DNA from: Clostridiales bacterium
GTDB lineage: Bacteria > Bacillota > Clostridia > Lachnospirales > Lachnospiraceae
Length of the DNA stretch: 34,940 nucleotides
Direction of reading: 5' to 3'
NCBI GenBank assembly: GCA_012735495.1
Contig: JAAYHD010000035.1
Location: 1 to 34,940, forward strand
This document shows positions 8,283-16,611 of the stretch, in pieces. The notes beneath the pieces were generated by a model that was not told where the DNA came from, searched no databases, and saw only the letters and a list, made by a program, of their open reading frames with translations. The translations under genes and the position numbers were made by a program. How positions within the stretch are numbered: position 1 is the stretch's first letter; every line of letters begins with the position of its first letter.

Positions 8283-8288
8283 TATACC

Positions 8289-8322
8289 GGTGCCGGGCGC
8301 CATTATGCTGGTGCCGGGCACC
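8289..8322 (+). terminator. GC-rich hairpin after the Panacea gene
   Basis: Two near-identical 13-mers, GGTGCCGGGCGCC (8289-8301) and GGTGCCGGGCACC (8310-8322), lie in direct orientation. Because each is nearly self-complementary they also pair with each other (11 of 13 positions) across an ATTATGCT loop. The 3' flank TGTTATTATC is only weakly T-rich, so termination is plausible but not certain. Confidence 0.5.
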
Positions 8323-8463
8323 TGTTATTATCAAGCAGCTTTTCTGTTATCTGCCGGGCATACTTCTCGTTAGCCAAACAGGATTTTATTCTCTTCCGAC
8401 TTCAATTATCCATTAAGTCGTCTTCAAAGTATCGTTTCAAATTAAATGTCAGTCTCAGCATGG
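8320..8463 (-). pseudogene. Possible small decayed frame in the gap before the SSB-like gene
   Basis: On the minus strand an ATG at about 8463 reads MLRLTFNLKRYFEDDLMDN, then a TGA, then continues in frame with a coding-like LANEKYARQITEKLLDNN. There is no ribosome binding site and no recognisable family. The rest of the 386-base gap (8283-8668) holds a hairpin and a probable promoter. Confidence 0.2.
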
Positions 8464-8526
8464 TTTGCTTTTCCAGGTACACTATGTATGACAATCAGTA
8501 TTTTTCATAAAAAAGCCCTTATTTTC

Positions 8527-8554
8527 TTGTATAAAATAACAAAATTTGGATAAT
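8527..8554 (+). promoter_or_regulatory. Probable promoter for the SSB-like gene, flanked by an inverted repeat
   Basis: TTGTAT (8527-8532), a 16-base spacer and GATAAT (8549-8554) lie about 115 bases before the start. CCTTATTTT (8517-8525) and AAAATAAGG (8584-8592) form a 9-bp inverted repeat bracketing it, which could be an operator or a long-range stem. Confidence 0.45.
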
Positions 8555-8668
8555 TATATATACTGTGCTTATTTTTTACTTCTAAAATAAGGAAGCATGC
8601 ATATATTTATTTTAGGTGATAAATTCAGCCAAAAAACATTTGCTTAAGAAGGAAGGGAGAGGTACCAT

Positions 8669-9301
8669 ATGGCCGATAAAGTATTTGATAACAATCAAGT
8701 AAGCATTGCGGGAGAGGTGGTTTCGGAATTTACATTCAGCCATGATGTATTCGGAGAAGGATTCTATATTGTAAATGTACTTGTAAAAAGGCTCAGCAGC
8801 TCATATGACATAATACCTGTTATGGTATCCGAGAGGCTTATTGATGTTAAGCAGGACTACAGGGGGAAATATGCCGAGGTGACCGGACAGTTCAGGTCAT
8901 ATAACAGGCACGAGGAAAATAAAAACAAACTGGTGCTGTCGGTTTTTGCCAGGGATATAAAGATTGTTGACGAGCTGTCTGAAAATGTTAAGCCTAACTT
9001 CATATTCCTTGACGGTTATGTGTGCAAACCCCCGGTATACCGCAAAACTCCTCTTGGAAGGGAGATTGCGGACATATTGCTGGCAGTCAACAGGCCGTAC
9101 GGCAAATCGGATTACATTCCATGCATCAGTTGGGGAAGGAATGCCAGGTATGCGGAAACATTCCAAGTTGGCGGACGCGTCCAGCTGTGGGGCAGAATCC
9201 AAAGCAGGGAATATCAGAAAAAGATAAGCGAAACTGAATTTGAAAAACGGATAGCTTATGAAGTGTCGATAAGCAAGCTCGAGTACATGGAGGATTATTA
9301 A
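8669..9301 (+). CDS. Two-OB-fold single-stranded DNA-binding-like protein
   Basis: A 210-residue protein that looks like two SSB-type OB folds in tandem. The N-terminal half (about 8-100) begins NNQVSIAGEVVSEFTFSHDV. The C-terminal half (about 111-207) begins NFIFLDGYVCKPPVYRKTPL and continues REIADILLAVNRPYGKSDYI, PCISWGRNARYAETFQVGG and RVQLWGRIQSREYQKK, matching the beta-strand pattern of bacterial SSB (entry strand, basic loop, YxPCxxWGrxA, then the Gxxv...GRIqsReY strand). It lacks the acidic C-terminal tip (DDDIPF type) by which housekeeping SSB recruits partners, so it is probably an accessory SSB or PriB-like protein. The start at 8669 follows GGAAGGGAGAGG. It is monocistronic by position. 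Confidence 0.75.
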   Translation: MADKVFDNNQVSIAGEVVSEFTFSHDVFGEGFYIVNVLVKRLSSSYDIIPVMVSERLIDVKQDYRGKYAEVTGQFRSYNRHEENKNKLVLSVFARDIKIVDELSENVKPNFIFLDGYVCKPPVYRKTPLGREIADILLAVNRPYGKSDYIPCISWGRNARYAETFQVGGRVQLWGRIQSREYQKKISETEFEKRIAYEVSISKLEYMEDY

Positions 9302-9326
9302 TATTTATATAATCCATATATGTCTA

Positions 9327-9355
9327 TTGACATTATACGGATGTAGTGTTAATAT
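9327..9355 (+). promoter_or_regulatory. SigmaA promoter for the lysine riboswitch-dapAB transcript
   Basis: TTGACA (9327-9332), a 17-base spacer and TAATAT (9350-9355) are placed so that transcription would begin around 9362, about 20 bases before the riboswitch aptamer. Confidence 0.85.
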
Positions 9356-9382
9356 AGGCTTACTAATAGGGTAAAAAATATA

Positions 9383-9550
9383 AAAGGTAGAGGCGCAATA
9401 TTCAAGAGTACACTGTCTGATATTTCAGGGATAGACGATGCAGTGGAAAGGGAATGTTGCCGAAGTGGTAATAATCCTGAGTTATTACTGCTGGGCATAT
9501 GGTTAAGAGCCATATGACTGTCATCGAAAAAACGATGGAGTGCTACCTAA
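9383..9550 (+). ncRNA. Lysine riboswitch (L box) aptamer upstream of dapA
   Basis: The leader carries conserved L-box elements in order: AGGTAGAGGCGC (9385-9396), CAAGAGTA (9403-9410), GGGAATGTTGCCGAAG (9450-9465), GCTGGGCATATGG (9490-9502), CATATGACTGTCA (9511-9523) and TGGAGTGCTACCT (9536-9548). The closing P1 helix is AGGTAG (9385-9390) with CTACCT (9543-9548). The known effect of lysine binding is to favour the downstream terminator and lower expression of lysine biosynthesis or transport genes. The position directly before dapA fits. Confidence 0.93.
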
Positions 9551-9563
9551 AGATATGAAGTAT

Positions 9564-9624
9564 TGTAAATGTATATTTACATATGGAATTCTTTAGTGTC
9601 GACTTCATTGTCGACATTTTTTTT
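9564..9624 (+). terminator. Riboswitch expression platform and intrinsic attenuator terminator
   Basis: A 7-bp hairpin, TGTAAAT (9564-9570) with ATTTACA (9575-9581), is followed by the terminator: AGTGTCGAC (9595-9603) pairs with GTCGACATT (9610-9618), with a T run through 9624. The terminator lies 59 bases before the dapA start, as expected for transcriptional attenuation. Confidence 0.88.
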
Positions 9625-9682
9625 AGCAAAAGTGCCGGCATTCCGTCATATAAAGCATTTAAATAATTTTGGAGGTGTATGT

Positions 9683-10576
9683 ATGGCATTATTCAAAGGA
9701 GCAGGTGTAGCAATTGTCACACCGTTTAATGAGAAGAACGAGGTTAATTATGAGAAGCTTGGAGAACTGATTGAGTTTCAGATTGCGAATCACACCGACA
9801 GTATCATTATATGCGGTACAACCGGCGAGGCGTCGACCCTGACCGAGGAGGAGCATATTGATTGCATCAGGTTCGCAGTTGAGAAGGTTAATAAAAGAGT
9901 ACCGGTTATAGCAGGAACGGGATCGAACTGTACCGCAACGGCAATTTATCTGTCTAAGGAAGCGGAGCGCTGCGGAGCGGACGGGCTGCTCTTGGTGACA
10001 CCGTATTATAACAAGGCTACACAGAAAGGCCTTATCGAGCATTTTACAGCCGTGGCAAAAAGCGTATCTCTGCCTATAATCCTGTACAATGTGCCCGGAA
10101 GAACGGGATGCAACATACTGCCGCAGACAGTAGCCGCGCTGGTTAAGAATGTTGACAATATCGTGGGTATCAAGGAAGCAAGCGGTAATATAGCCCAGGT
10201 TGCGGACATTATGTGTCTGACCGACGGCAATATAGACATGTATTCTGGAAACGACGAGATGGTTGTGCCCATACTGTCCCTCGGTGGCATCGGTGTAATA
10301 TCCGTACTGTCCAATGTTGTTCCGAAGGAGACTCATGACATGGCAGCATCATATCTTGAAGGGGATGTGGATACCGCCCGCAGGCTGCAGTTACAGTACC
10401 TGCCCCTGATTAACGCCTTGTTCTGTGAAGTGAACCCGATTCCGGTAAAGACGGCGCTTAATCTGATGGGCTTTGAAGTTGGCCCGACCCGTATGCCGCT
10501 TTCGGCTATGGAACCGCATAATCTTGAGAGATTGAAGAACGAGTTGAGGAAGTGCAATATTACAATTAAGGATTAA
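9683..10576 (+). CDS. dapA: 4-hydroxy-tetrahydrodipicolinate synthase
   Basis: A 297-residue TIM-barrel enzyme that condenses pyruvate with aspartate semialdehyde, the first committed step to diaminopimelate and lysine. The Schiff-base lysine is K164 (VGIKEASGN), the proton relay tyrosine Y135 and R140 are in ILYNVPGRTG, and the substrate loop is CGTTGEAST (44-52). The length is normal for the family. The frame is open upstream to 9569 but that would overlap the riboswitch terminator; the ATG at 9683 follows GGAGG by seven bases. It is controlled by the lysine riboswitch upstream and followed 20 bases later by dapB. In spore-formers its product is also the source of dipicolinate. Confidence 0.96.
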   Translation: MALFKGAGVAIVTPFNEKNEVNYEKLGELIEFQIANHTDSIIICGTTGEASTLTEEEHIDCIRFAVEKVNKRVPVIAGTGSNCTATAIYLSKEAERCGADGLLLVTPYYNKATQKGLIEHFTAVAKSVSLPIILYNVPGRTGCNILPQTVAALVKNVDNIVGIKEASGNIAQVADIMCLTDGNIDMYSGNDEMVVPILSLGGIGVISVLSNVVPKETHDMAASYLEGDVDTARRLQLQYLPLINALFCEVNPIPVKTALNLMGFEVGPTRMPLSAMEPHNLERLKNELRKCNITIKD

Positions 10577-10596
10577 AAATTGATTGGAGGAAGCAT

Positions 10597-11352
10597 ATGA
10601 CAAGAATCATTTTGCGGGGCTGCAACGGAAAAATGGGAACCGTGGTTACCCAAATGGCTGAAGAGGACGATGCTGTTGATATTGTTGCCGGAATAGATAT
10701 CGGCAAGGGCAGTGAGAGAAAATACCCCGTGTTTTACAGCTTTGAGCAGTGCAATGTGGATGCCGATGTTATTATCGACTTTTCGTCGCCGGTAAATGTC
10801 AGGGAGATGCTCGATTATGCCGTGAAAAAAGGTATCGGAGCGGTCATTTGTACGACGGGCTTCTCAAAGGAGGACCAGAAGCTTATCGAGGACGCATCCA
10901 AATCCGTTCCGATTCTCCGATCCGCGAATATGTCCATGGGCATTAATCTTATCATGAAGCTTGTGAAGCAGGCCGCGCAGGTTCTTGCCGATTCAGGCTT
11001 TGATATCGAGATTGTTGAAAAGCACCACAACAAGAAAGTGGATGCACCTTCCGGAACCGCCCTGGCTATTGCGGACTCAATAAATGAGGCCATGAACAAC
11101 CGGTATGAATATGTATATAACCGTACCGATATCAGGGCACCCAGGGTGAAAAATGAACTGGGCATATCGGCCATCCGGGGCGGTACTATCGTAGGAGAGC
11201 ATGAAATAATATTTGCCGGTATCGATGAGGTCATAGAGATTAAGCACACGGCGTATTCCAAGGCAATATTTGCGAAGGGCGCGATACAGGCCGCAAAGTT
11301 CATAGCCGGCAAGCCGCCCGGAATGTATAATATGAATGATGTAATCGGATAA
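10597..11352 (+). CDS. dapB: 4-hydroxy-tetrahydrodipicolinate reductase
   Basis: A 251-residue cytoplasmic reductase that uses NAD(P)H to convert the DapA product to tetrahydrodipicolinate. The N-terminal Rossmann motif GCNGKMG is at 8-14. The catalytic region EKHHNKKVDAPSGTA (141-155) supplies the paired His and Lys of the active site and the substrate-binding PSGTA. IDFSSP and CTTGFS match the cofactor- and hinge-contact positions. ATG 10597 follows TTGGAGGAAGC. It sits 20 bases after dapA, with no promoter between, so it shares the lysine-controlled transcript and ends at a long hairpin. Confidence 0.96.
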   Translation: MTRIILRGCNGKMGTVVTQMAEEDDAVDIVAGIDIGKGSERKYPVFYSFEQCNVDADVIIDFSSPVNVREMLDYAVKKGIGAVICTTGFSKEDQKLIEDASKSVPILRSANMSMGINLIMKLVKQAAQVLADSGFDIEIVEKHHNKKVDAPSGTALAIADSINEAMNNRYEYVYNRTDIRAPRVKNELGISAIRGGTIVGEHEIIFAGIDEVIEIKHTAYSKAIFAKGAIQAAKFIAGKPPGMYNMNDVIG

Positions 11353-11367
11353 TTGATTTTTATTGCG

Positions 11368-11427
11368 CAAAACCCTATAATTATTCATATGCCTCATATA
11401 AGGCATACGGTAATTATGAGGGTTTTG
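11368..11427 (+). terminator. Long hairpin terminator after dapAB
   Basis: CAAAACCC (11368-11375) pairs with GGGTTTTG (11420-11427). Inside, ATAATTA pairs with TAATTAT and ATGCCT with AGGCAT, with small bulges. A loosely T-rich flank (ATTTATTGTTTTTTG) follows. Confidence 0.7.
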
Positions 11428-11543
11428 ATTTATTGTTTTTTGTTCACAATTTTTTCGTATTCTTGTTGTATTATTATGCTAGCTGCGCAGAATGTCTGCA
11501 TTTGCCAATTCGTTCAGAAAATAATAACTAGGAGGAGAAGGCT

Positions 11544-12548
11544 TTGATTGAGGTAAAAAATCTAGTAAAGCGATATGGGGACCATGTCGCCGTGGATGAT
11601 TTATCCTTTGCCGTTGAAAAAGGACAGATATTGGGCTTTTTGGGCCCTAATGGCGCGGGGAAATCCACAACTATGAACATTATTACGGGATATATATCTG
11701 CCACTGACGGAACGGTAACGATTAACGGGCTTGATATTTTTGAAGAGCCCGAAGAGGTTAAGCGGATGATAGGATATCTGCCTGAGTTTCCGCCCTTGTA
11801 TCCTGAAATGACCGTGACCGAGTATTTGAATTTTGTGGCTGACCTCAAGAAGGTGGAAAAAAAGAAAAAGGCAAAGATGGTTAAGGAGATAATGGAATCC
11901 ACCAAGGTAACCGAAATGCAGAATCGCTTGATCAAGCATTTGTCTAAGGGATATAAGCAGAGAGTGGGCCTTGCTCAGGCTATTATGGGATATCCCGAAG
12001 TAATTATCCTGGACGAGCCTACGGTAGGACTTGATCCGAAGCAGATAATAGAAATGAGAGACCTTATCCGTGAGTTGAGCAAGAACCATACGGTTATTCT
12101 TAGTTCGCACATCATGCAGGAGGTCAGCGCCGTATGCGACACCATCTTAATAATTGACAAGGGCAGGAGAGTATTGCAGGATACTCCTGAAAACCTTAGC
12201 GTACATTTCAGTTCGGGAAGCCTCAAGCTGGTTGTCCGCGGGGACAGCAACACGGTTATAAGAGAGCTTAAGAAGATTGATAAGTTAACAAGGCTTGAAG
12301 AGACCGAATCCCACGAGGAAGGAACCGTAAGCCTGACCTTGTATTTCAACGAAAACGATGATATCAGGGAGGACGTGTTCTACAGCATGAGCGCCATAAA
12401 GACACCCATCCTTGAGATGCAGGCTGTCCGCATGAGCCTCGAGGACATATTTATCAAGGTTACACAGGATGAAGGCCTGTCCGATAAAAATAAAAACGGT
12501 GATAATACCGGTAAGGAGGAGGTCTTAACAGATGCTGGCAATTTATAA
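11544..12548 (+). CDS. ABC transporter ATP-binding protein (GldA type)
   Basis: A 334-residue ABC ATPase of the ABC-2 exporter class. Walker A GPNGAGKS is at 34-41, Walker B IILDEP at 154-159 and the H-loop His at 189. The signature is LSKGYKQR (133-140), the variant usual for this class in place of LSGGQ. A C-terminal accessory domain of about 110 residues follows the ATPase fold. The start is TTG 11544, chosen for AGGAGGAGAAGGCT just upstream. The stop lies 17 bases inside the permease gene, so the two are co-translated. With the next three genes it matches GldA-GldF-GldG, which in Bacteroidetes is linked to gliding; here the cargo is unknown. Confidence 0.85.
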   Translation: MIEVKNLVKRYGDHVAVDDLSFAVEKGQILGFLGPNGAGKSTTMNIITGYISATDGTVTINGLDIFEEPEEVKRMIGYLPEFPPLYPEMTVTEYLNFVADLKKVEKKKKAKMVKEIMESTKVTEMQNRLIKHLSKGYKQRVGLAQAIMGYPEVIILDEPTVGLDPKQIIEMRDLIRELSKNHTVILSSHIMQEVSAVCDTILIIDKGRRVLQDTPENLSVHFSSGSLKLVVRGDSNTVIRELKKIDKLTRLEETESHEEGTVSLTLYFNENDDIREDVFYSMSAIKTPILEMQAVRMSLEDIFIKVTQDEGLSDKNKNGDNTGKEEVLTDAGNL

Positions 12549-13395
12549 GAAAGAGCTGCGGTCCTATTTTACCTCAATGATTGGATATGTATTCATGTCA
12601 TTGTTCTTAAGCATAGTAAGCTTTTACTTCTATCTGCACAATCTTAGCCAGAGAGTGGCTAATTTTGAATATACCGTTTCAAATGTAAGCTTTATCTTTG
12701 TATTGCTTGTGCCGCTTCTGACCATGAGGATAATAGCCGAGGAAAACAGGCAGAAGACGGACCAGCTGCTGCTTACGTCACCGGTAACCGCAACGGATAT
12801 AGTACTGGGTAAATTCTTTGCGGTATTTTCCATACTTGCTATGATAATAGCAGTTATCAGTACGTATCCCCTGATTATGACAAGGTACGGAAAAGTTCCG
12901 TTTGCGTCTGCATATGCAAGTATCATAGGTTTCCTTTTACTGGGAGGAGCCTACCTTGCCATGGGGCTGTTCCTTTCATCCCTGACGGACAGCCAGGTTA
13001 TTGCCGGGGTAATAACATTTATTGTGTTCTTCCTTACACTTATTCTTGAAGTTATCGCAAGAAGAATTTCCACCAGCAATAAAACGGCATATATTGCGTT
13101 CGTAATTCTGTGGCTTGTTGTGTGCCTGGTACTGTGGATTATGATGCGTAACCTGACGGTGGCCTTTGGAACAGGCATTGCGGGTGTGGTTGCCCTTACC
13201 GGTATATATATGGCCAAGCCCGTCCTGTTTGACGGCGCATTAATCAAGGTTGCCAGCTGGCTTTCCGCAATGGCCCGTTTCAGTAATTTCTATAGGGGAA
13301 TCCTGGATTTGTCGGACATCATTTATTACATCAGCTTAATTTTTGTATTCCTGTTCCTGACGATTCAGGCCATTAAGAAGAAGAGATGGAGTTAG
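12532..13395 (+). CDS. ABC-2 type permease (GldF type)
   Basis: A 287-residue membrane protein with about six helices. It starts with LAIYKKELRSYFTSMIGYVF, typical of GldF/ABC-2 permeases, followed by LVPLLTMRIIAEENRQKTDQ and LLLTSPVTATDIVLGKF, the coupling loop and second helix of this family. It should form the channel energised by the preceding ATPase. Its ATG lies behind GGAGG and overlaps the ATPase gene by 17 bases; a nine-base gap leads to the GldG-like gene. The direction of transport is probably export, by family. Confidence 0.85.
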   Translation: MLAIYKKELRSYFTSMIGYVFMSLFLSIVSFYFYLHNLSQRVANFEYTVSNVSFIFVLLVPLLTMRIIAEENRQKTDQLLLTSPVTATDIVLGKFFAVFSILAMIIAVISTYPLIMTRYGKVPFASAYASIIGFLLLGGAYLAMGLFLSSLTDSQVIAGVITFIVFFLTLILEVIARRISTSNKTAYIAFVILWLVVCLVLWIMMRNLTVAFGTGIAGVVALTGIYMAKPVLFDGALIKVASWLSAMARFSNFYRGILDLSDIIYYISLIFVFLFLTIQAIKKKRWS

Positions 13396-13404
13396 GAGGG
13401 GCAC

Positions 13405-14889
13405 ATGATGAGCGATATGAATAACGAAAACAAAAAGAATGGCAAGTTAAAGCTGAGTTTTGGCAATTTAAATAAATTCAATGTTTCTGTTACAAAAAGA
13501 AGATTTAAAAGCGGCGCGTACACATCGGTGGTATCCGCGGTAGTCATTGTCCTGGTTCTTATGGTGAACCTGATTGTCAGTGAGTTGGACCTAAAGATAG
13601 ACTTAAGCACGCAAGGCTTCTATACCTTGTCGGAAGAAACCAGGGAATATGTAAAAGGACTGGAAAATGACGTTACGCTTTATTACCTGATAGAAACAGG
13701 GCAGGAAGCTCCGATGTTCCTGGATATGGCATTGAAGTTTGAGAAATATTCAGACCGCATTAAGGTGGAGCAGGTTGACCCTGTACTTTATCCTGAGTTT
13801 GCGTCCCAATACGTGGATGATGAGGTTGGCCTAAACAGTTTCCTGGTTGTCAACAACGATTCAAAACGGGCAAAGTATGTGGCTTACTCCGATATGGTTA
13901 TCAGGCAGTTCTCCCAGGAAACATACCAGCTTGAAATAGTGGGTGTGGATATTGAAGGACAGCTCATCTCCGCAATTCAATATGTAACCAACCCCGAACC
14001 TCCTGCAATATATTACACCGAGGGGCACGCCGAGAAGGAGGTAGGAGAGATATTCAAGGATGTCATGTCAAGATTGAACTATGATTTAAGTCCCCTCACA
14101 ACCTCAACTGCTGAAAAGGTACCTGAAAATTGTGATGTATTGGTAATTAATGCTCCGGCTGAGGATTTCAAAGATTATGAAATTGACATGATAAAGGAGT
14201 ATATGGCAAACGGTGGAAACACGGTAATCATCGTGAACTATAAAACAAGGGACCTTAAGAACCTGGTTTCGCTGATAGATTACTATGGCGTGCAGATACA
14301 GGAAGGAATTATTTACGAAGGGGATTCCAACCGTTATCTCCCGCTGTTTCCCCGCTATATCGTACCTGAAGTGCTTAGACATGACATTACGGGAAGCCTA
14401 TATGACAGCAATCGCTTGCTGATGACTCCCGTATCCTCCGGACTTGCTGTCAAGGAGGGGAACAGAAGCTCCCTGACGGTCCAGCCCTTGCTTCAAACTT
14501 CCGAAAAGGCTTATTCCAAGGTGGATTTAAGCTCAGGAAGCATATCAAAGGGAGAGGATGATATTGCCGGCCCGTTCTATGTAGGGCTTGTTTCCAGCGA
14601 TACTTATGAAGGCGTTACTTCAACAATGGTTATATACTCATCGGCGGACATTTTCAGCGATGATATACTGTCCAATTATTATGGCAACTATGTTTTGTTA
14701 ATCAATACGGTCGGAAATCTTGTCGGAGAAATTGAGACCATTGCAGTAAAACCGAGATACCTGTATTCCGAACCGCTTAATATCACTCAGAAACCGGTAA
14801 GGATATGGGCTTCTGTAACGATTATTGTTCTGCCTCTTATGATACTTGCAACGGGTATTGTCATAATTGTAAGAAGGAGGAGAAAGTAA
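13405..14889 (+). CDS. GldG-type ABC transporter auxiliary protein
   Basis: A 494-residue protein with one N-terminal helix (about 35-55), a long extracytoplasmic region and one C-terminal helix (about 465-488) ending in a basic tail. The ectodomain includes STQGFYTLSEETREYVKGLE and YYTEGHAEKEVGEIF, both characteristic of GldG / ABC-type uncharacterised transport proteins (PF09822 group). It probably works outside the membrane with the GldF-like permease. A second in-frame ATG three bases downstream has slightly better spacing to AGGAGGGG, so either may be used. The stop overlaps the next gene by one base. Confidence 0.8.
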   Translation: MMSDMNNENKKNGKLKLSFGNLNKFNVSVTKRRFKSGAYTSVVSAVVIVLVLMVNLIVSELDLKIDLSTQGFYTLSEETREYVKGLENDVTLYYLIETGQEAPMFLDMALKFEKYSDRIKVEQVDPVLYPEFASQYVDDEVGLNSFLVVNNDSKRAKYVAYSDMVIRQFSQETYQLEIVGVDIEGQLISAIQYVTNPEPPAIYYTEGHAEKEVGEIFKDVMSRLNYDLSPLTTSTAEKVPENCDVLVINAPAEDFKDYEIDMIKEYMANGGNTVIIVNYKTRDLKNLVSLIDYYGVQIQEGIIYEGDSNRYLPLFPRYIVPEVLRHDITGSLYDSNRLLMTPVSSGLAVKEGNRSSLTVQPLLQTSEKAYSKVDLSSGSISKGEDDIAGPFYVGLVSSDTYEGVTSTMVIYSSADIFSDDILSNYYGNYVLLINTVGNLVGEIETIAVKPRYLYSEPLNITQKPVRIWASVTIIVLPLMILATGIVIIVRRRRK

Positions 14890-16397
14890 TGTCAGGCAGA
14901 AAAAGGAAAAACCTTATAAGCCTGGTTTCTCTCCTGGTGTTGCTGGCGCTGGTAATAGGATTTTATATCTGGTATGTGAACAAGGGAAAATCCAAAGAGG
15001 ACGATGACGATTCGGAGAAAACCATCCAAATTGAGACCATGGATACGGACCTGATAAATGAAATTCATTACAAGAACCAGAATGTGGACATGACCTTGGT
15101 AAAAGAGGACGGCGTCTGGATATACCAGGAAGAAAGGGAGCGTCCAATCGGAAAGGCTTATGTAAATAATATAATCAATGTTATTGACAGGATTAATGTG
15201 AGCAGAATTATAAGCGAAAATCCGGAAGACCTCGGCAAGTACGGATTAAGTTCGCCCCGGGCGGTTATAACGGCAAAGCAGTCGGACGGCAAAACCGTAA
15301 CCTTGATGATAGGAAAGAAATCATCCGCGGGAGAGGGCCATTATGTAAAGCTTGGCAATGCCGATACCGTTTACTTGATGAAGAATATTCCGGAATCTTA
15401 TATATCATATACCCTTATAGATATGACGGATATTGAGCACGGACCGAGCATTGAATCCAACAATATTTACCATCTTGAAGTATTGCAGAAGGACAAGGAT
15501 GATTTTGAGGTTATTTACGATCCGGATTTGAAATACTATAAAACAACGGCTCTGTTTATATCATCCTGGGCGATACTGAAGCCTTACGATGTGGTTTACG
15601 CAGCCGATCTTGACGCGGTATCCAAGCTGCTTGCCAATTACAGCAGCTTTAACTTCAAGTCATGCGTTGATTACGCCGCAACGGATTTTGCCCAATATGG
15701 ACTGGATGATCCTCAGGCCTCAATATTCATCGAGTATTATGAACAAGTTGAAGTAGAGCTTGACGAACCGGAAGTCGATCCCGAAACCGGTGAAGAAATT
15801 ACCACGAAAACCGACACGGAGGAAAGAAGCTTCAAGCTCTTAATCGGAAATCAGAATGAAGACGGAGATTACTATGTGAGAAAAGACGGGGACGATGCGG
15901 TCTATGTAATGAGCGCGTCAAACGTCAAGAACAAGCTCAATGTGGATGCGTTCAGCACTCTGAGCAAATTTGTCCATATCCATAATATCGATTCCGTAGA
16001 CAAGGTTGAAATAAATGTCGGTGGAACCCTTTACACTATGAGCATGGAACGGGAAACTACCACCGATGATGAAGGGAAGGAAGAGATCAACACAACCTAC
16101 TACTATAACGGCAAGGTTGTGGACGAGGATACCTTCAAGGATGTATACCAGGTTGTAATCGGTGCCAAAATAGACAGGGAGCTTAAGGAACCGGTGACCG
16201 TGGACGGCATTGAACCGGTAGTGACGGTGTCGTTCTACACCACAAAATATGACGAACCGTTTACAACCAGCTATTATCCTTACGACGACAGCTTCTACCT
16301 TATAGATACCGGAGGCCAAATCCGCTTTGTGGCGGATAAGAGAAAAATTGATGCCTTGATTAAAGCGGTACAGGAATTCAAGGGGAAAGATAATTAG
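14889..16397 (+). CDS. DUF4340 domain protein, membrane-anchored
   Basis: A 502-residue protein with a basic N-terminus, one membrane helix (about 9-27), and a large extracytoplasmic region. At least two repeats of the DUF4340 pattern are visible: DGVWIYQEERERPIGKAYVN leading to GKYGLSSPRAVI and a GKKSSAGEGHYVKLGN turn, and later FAQYGLDDPQASIFIEYYE with IGNQNEDGDYYVRKDGDDAV. An acidic linker (about 280-300, Glu/Asp/Thr-rich) lies in the middle. The frame extends upstream into the GldG gene, but ATG 14889 directly follows AAGGAGGAGAAAGTA and overlaps the preceding stop by one base. DUF4340 genes commonly follow gldG; the biochemical role is unknown. Confidence 0.82.
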   Translation: MSGRKRKNLISLVSLLVLLALVIGFYIWYVNKGKSKEDDDDSEKTIQIETMDTDLINEIHYKNQNVDMTLVKEDGVWIYQEERERPIGKAYVNNIINVIDRINVSRIISENPEDLGKYGLSSPRAVITAKQSDGKTVTLMIGKKSSAGEGHYVKLGNADTVYLMKNIPESYISYTLIDMTDIEHGPSIESNNIYHLEVLQKDKDDFEVIYDPDLKYYKTTALFISSWAILKPYDVVYAADLDAVSKLLANYSSFNFKSCVDYAATDFAQYGLDDPQASIFIEYYEQVEVELDEPEVDPETGEEITTKTDTEERSFKLLIGNQNEDGDYYVRKDGDDAVYVMSASNVKNKLNVDAFSTLSKFVHIHNIDSVDKVEINVGGTLYTMSMERETTTDDEGKEEINTTYYYNGKVVDEDTFKDVYQVVIGAKIDRELKEPVTVDGIEPVVTVSFYTTKYDEPFTTSYYPYDDSFYLIDTGGQIRFVADKRKIDALIKAVQEFKGKDN

Positions 16398-16426
16398 GTA
16401 ATCGGAAAACTGAATAACAGAAATGG

Positions 16427-16477
16427 GCATCGGAGTGCTTCGGGCAGCGGCATATGAAGTACACCGGTGCTTTTTTT
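16427..16477 (+). terminator. Intrinsic terminator of the Gld-type operon
   Basis: GCATCGGAGTGCTTC (16427-16441) pairs with GAAGTACACCGGTGC (16456-16470), with one mismatch and two G-T pairs, followed by seven T. Confidence 0.92.
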
Positions 16478-16547
16478 GAATGCTGCTGTCAGCAGGGACA
16501 AGCCGGTCCAGTCAAATATTTTGGGACTTGTACGAATATTCGCCGCA

Positions 16548-16577
16548 TTGACATAATATATTAGCATATGGGATAAT
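16548..16577 (+). promoter_or_regulatory. SigmaA-type promoter for the SpoIID-domain gene
   Basis: TTGACA (16548-16553), an 18-base spacer and GATAAT (16572-16577) lie 34 bases before the GTG start. This suggests vegetative expression instead of the sigmaE control of classical spoIID. Confidence 0.7.
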
Positions 16578-16611
16578 CAAACGTAAAGCGTAAGTCCCAG
16601 GGAGGGATACC

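Noticed and set aside
9569-9682. N-terminal extension of DapA
   Set aside because: The in-frame extension would be translated from within the riboswitch terminator; the ATG at 9683 has the ribosome binding site and matches the family's start.
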